Below are positions 5,100 to 5,243 of a DNA stretch of 5,243 bases, piece by piece. Under the pieces are notes generated by a model, which saw only the letters and a list, made by a program, of their open reading frames with translations, did not search any database and had not been told where the DNA came from. A program made the translations under genes and the position numbers. The stretch is taken from positions 1 through 5,243 of the forward strand of contig FR884050.1 in the NCBI GenBank assembly GCA_000435495.1, in the 5' to 3' direction. This stretch comes from Firmicutes bacterium CAG:552 (lineage in GTDB: Bacteria > Bacillota > Clostridia > Christensenellales > Pumilibacteraceae). Numbering within the stretch: the first letter of the stretch is position 1; every line of letters begins with the position of its first letter.

Positions 5100-5243
5100 T
5101 ACGATACGCCGCCGCCGCTGATCGTGAGCGTATCCGTGTAGCGCATAAGATCGACACTATCGGTAAGCCCTGTCGAAGTCTTGACGATTTCCGATTTTGC
5201 CGCCTTTGCGTCAAGAGCGGTCTTTACACCGCCCGATGTTACG
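5099..5243 (-). CDS. C-terminus of a phage tail/baseplate-like protein, partial
   Basis: The frame is open from the right edge of the window to the TAA at 5101-5099 and gives 47 residues, beginning VTSGGVKTALDAKAAKSEIV and ending DTLTISGGGVS. Low-complexity Thr/Ser/Gly/Ala sequence with a helical AKAAKSEIV piece is common in phage tail-fibre, baseplate and minor structural proteins, and the gene precedes a receptor-binding protein by 15 bp. Too little is visible to name a family. It is probably in the same late transcript as the DGR. Confidence 0.6.
   Translation of the reverse strand, partial: VTSGGVKTALDAKAAKSEIVKTSTGLTDSVDLMRYTDTLTISGGGVS

Overview
The window is a prophage or phage segment, most likely from a Bacillota (Clostridia-type) host. 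The evidence for this is an LLH-family holin, a DUF6273-type receptor-binding protein with an Mtd-like N-terminus, strong AGGAGG-type ribosome binding sites, and tightly packed, often overlapping genes. Apart from one partial gene at the left edge, every gene lies on the minus strand, so the biological order runs from right to left.

The core is a complete diversity-generating retroelement (DGR). In transcription order it contains: the end of a tail or baseplate-like gene (5243-5099); the DGR target (variable) protein (5083-4238); a small acidic protein (4076-3762); an Avd-type four-helix-bundle accessory protein (3755-3327); the template repeat TR (3303-3164); an RNA spacer; and a DGR reverse transcriptase with YMDD and LGSQISQ motifs (2947-1820). 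The variable repeat VR (4323-4147) is the 3' end of the target gene. Comparing VR with TR base by base gives 23 substitutions, all at TR adenines (coding strand), which is the hallmark of DGR mutagenic retrohoming. A 9-bp-stem inverted repeat lies about 20 bp beyond VR, where DGR target hairpins usually sit.

The most striking feature is a 37-bp tandem duplication inside VR (4212-4248 and 4249-4285) that TR lacks. The two copies differ from each other at 8 of 11 TR-adenine sites and at none of 26 other sites, so each was mutagenised separately. The duplication therefore looks like a product of the retrohoming process (a template jump, or misjoining of a new cDNA to an old VR) rather than ordinary replication slippage. 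It adds 37 bp (3n+1), shifts the frame and stops the target protein at 281 aa instead of about 300. Because TR is intact, another round of retrohoming could in principle repair the gene.

Downstream of the RT, and coupled to it by an ATGA overlap, is a lysis-type cassette: a membrane/coiled-coil protein (1823-1476), an LLH holin (1461-1060) and a membrane protein with an HExxH motif (1073-663). A bidirectional hairpin terminator (626-660) separates this operon from a convergent plus-strand gene with HIRAN-like sequence whose start lies outside the window. No tRNA, rRNA, CRISPR array, insertion sequence or attachment site is visible.
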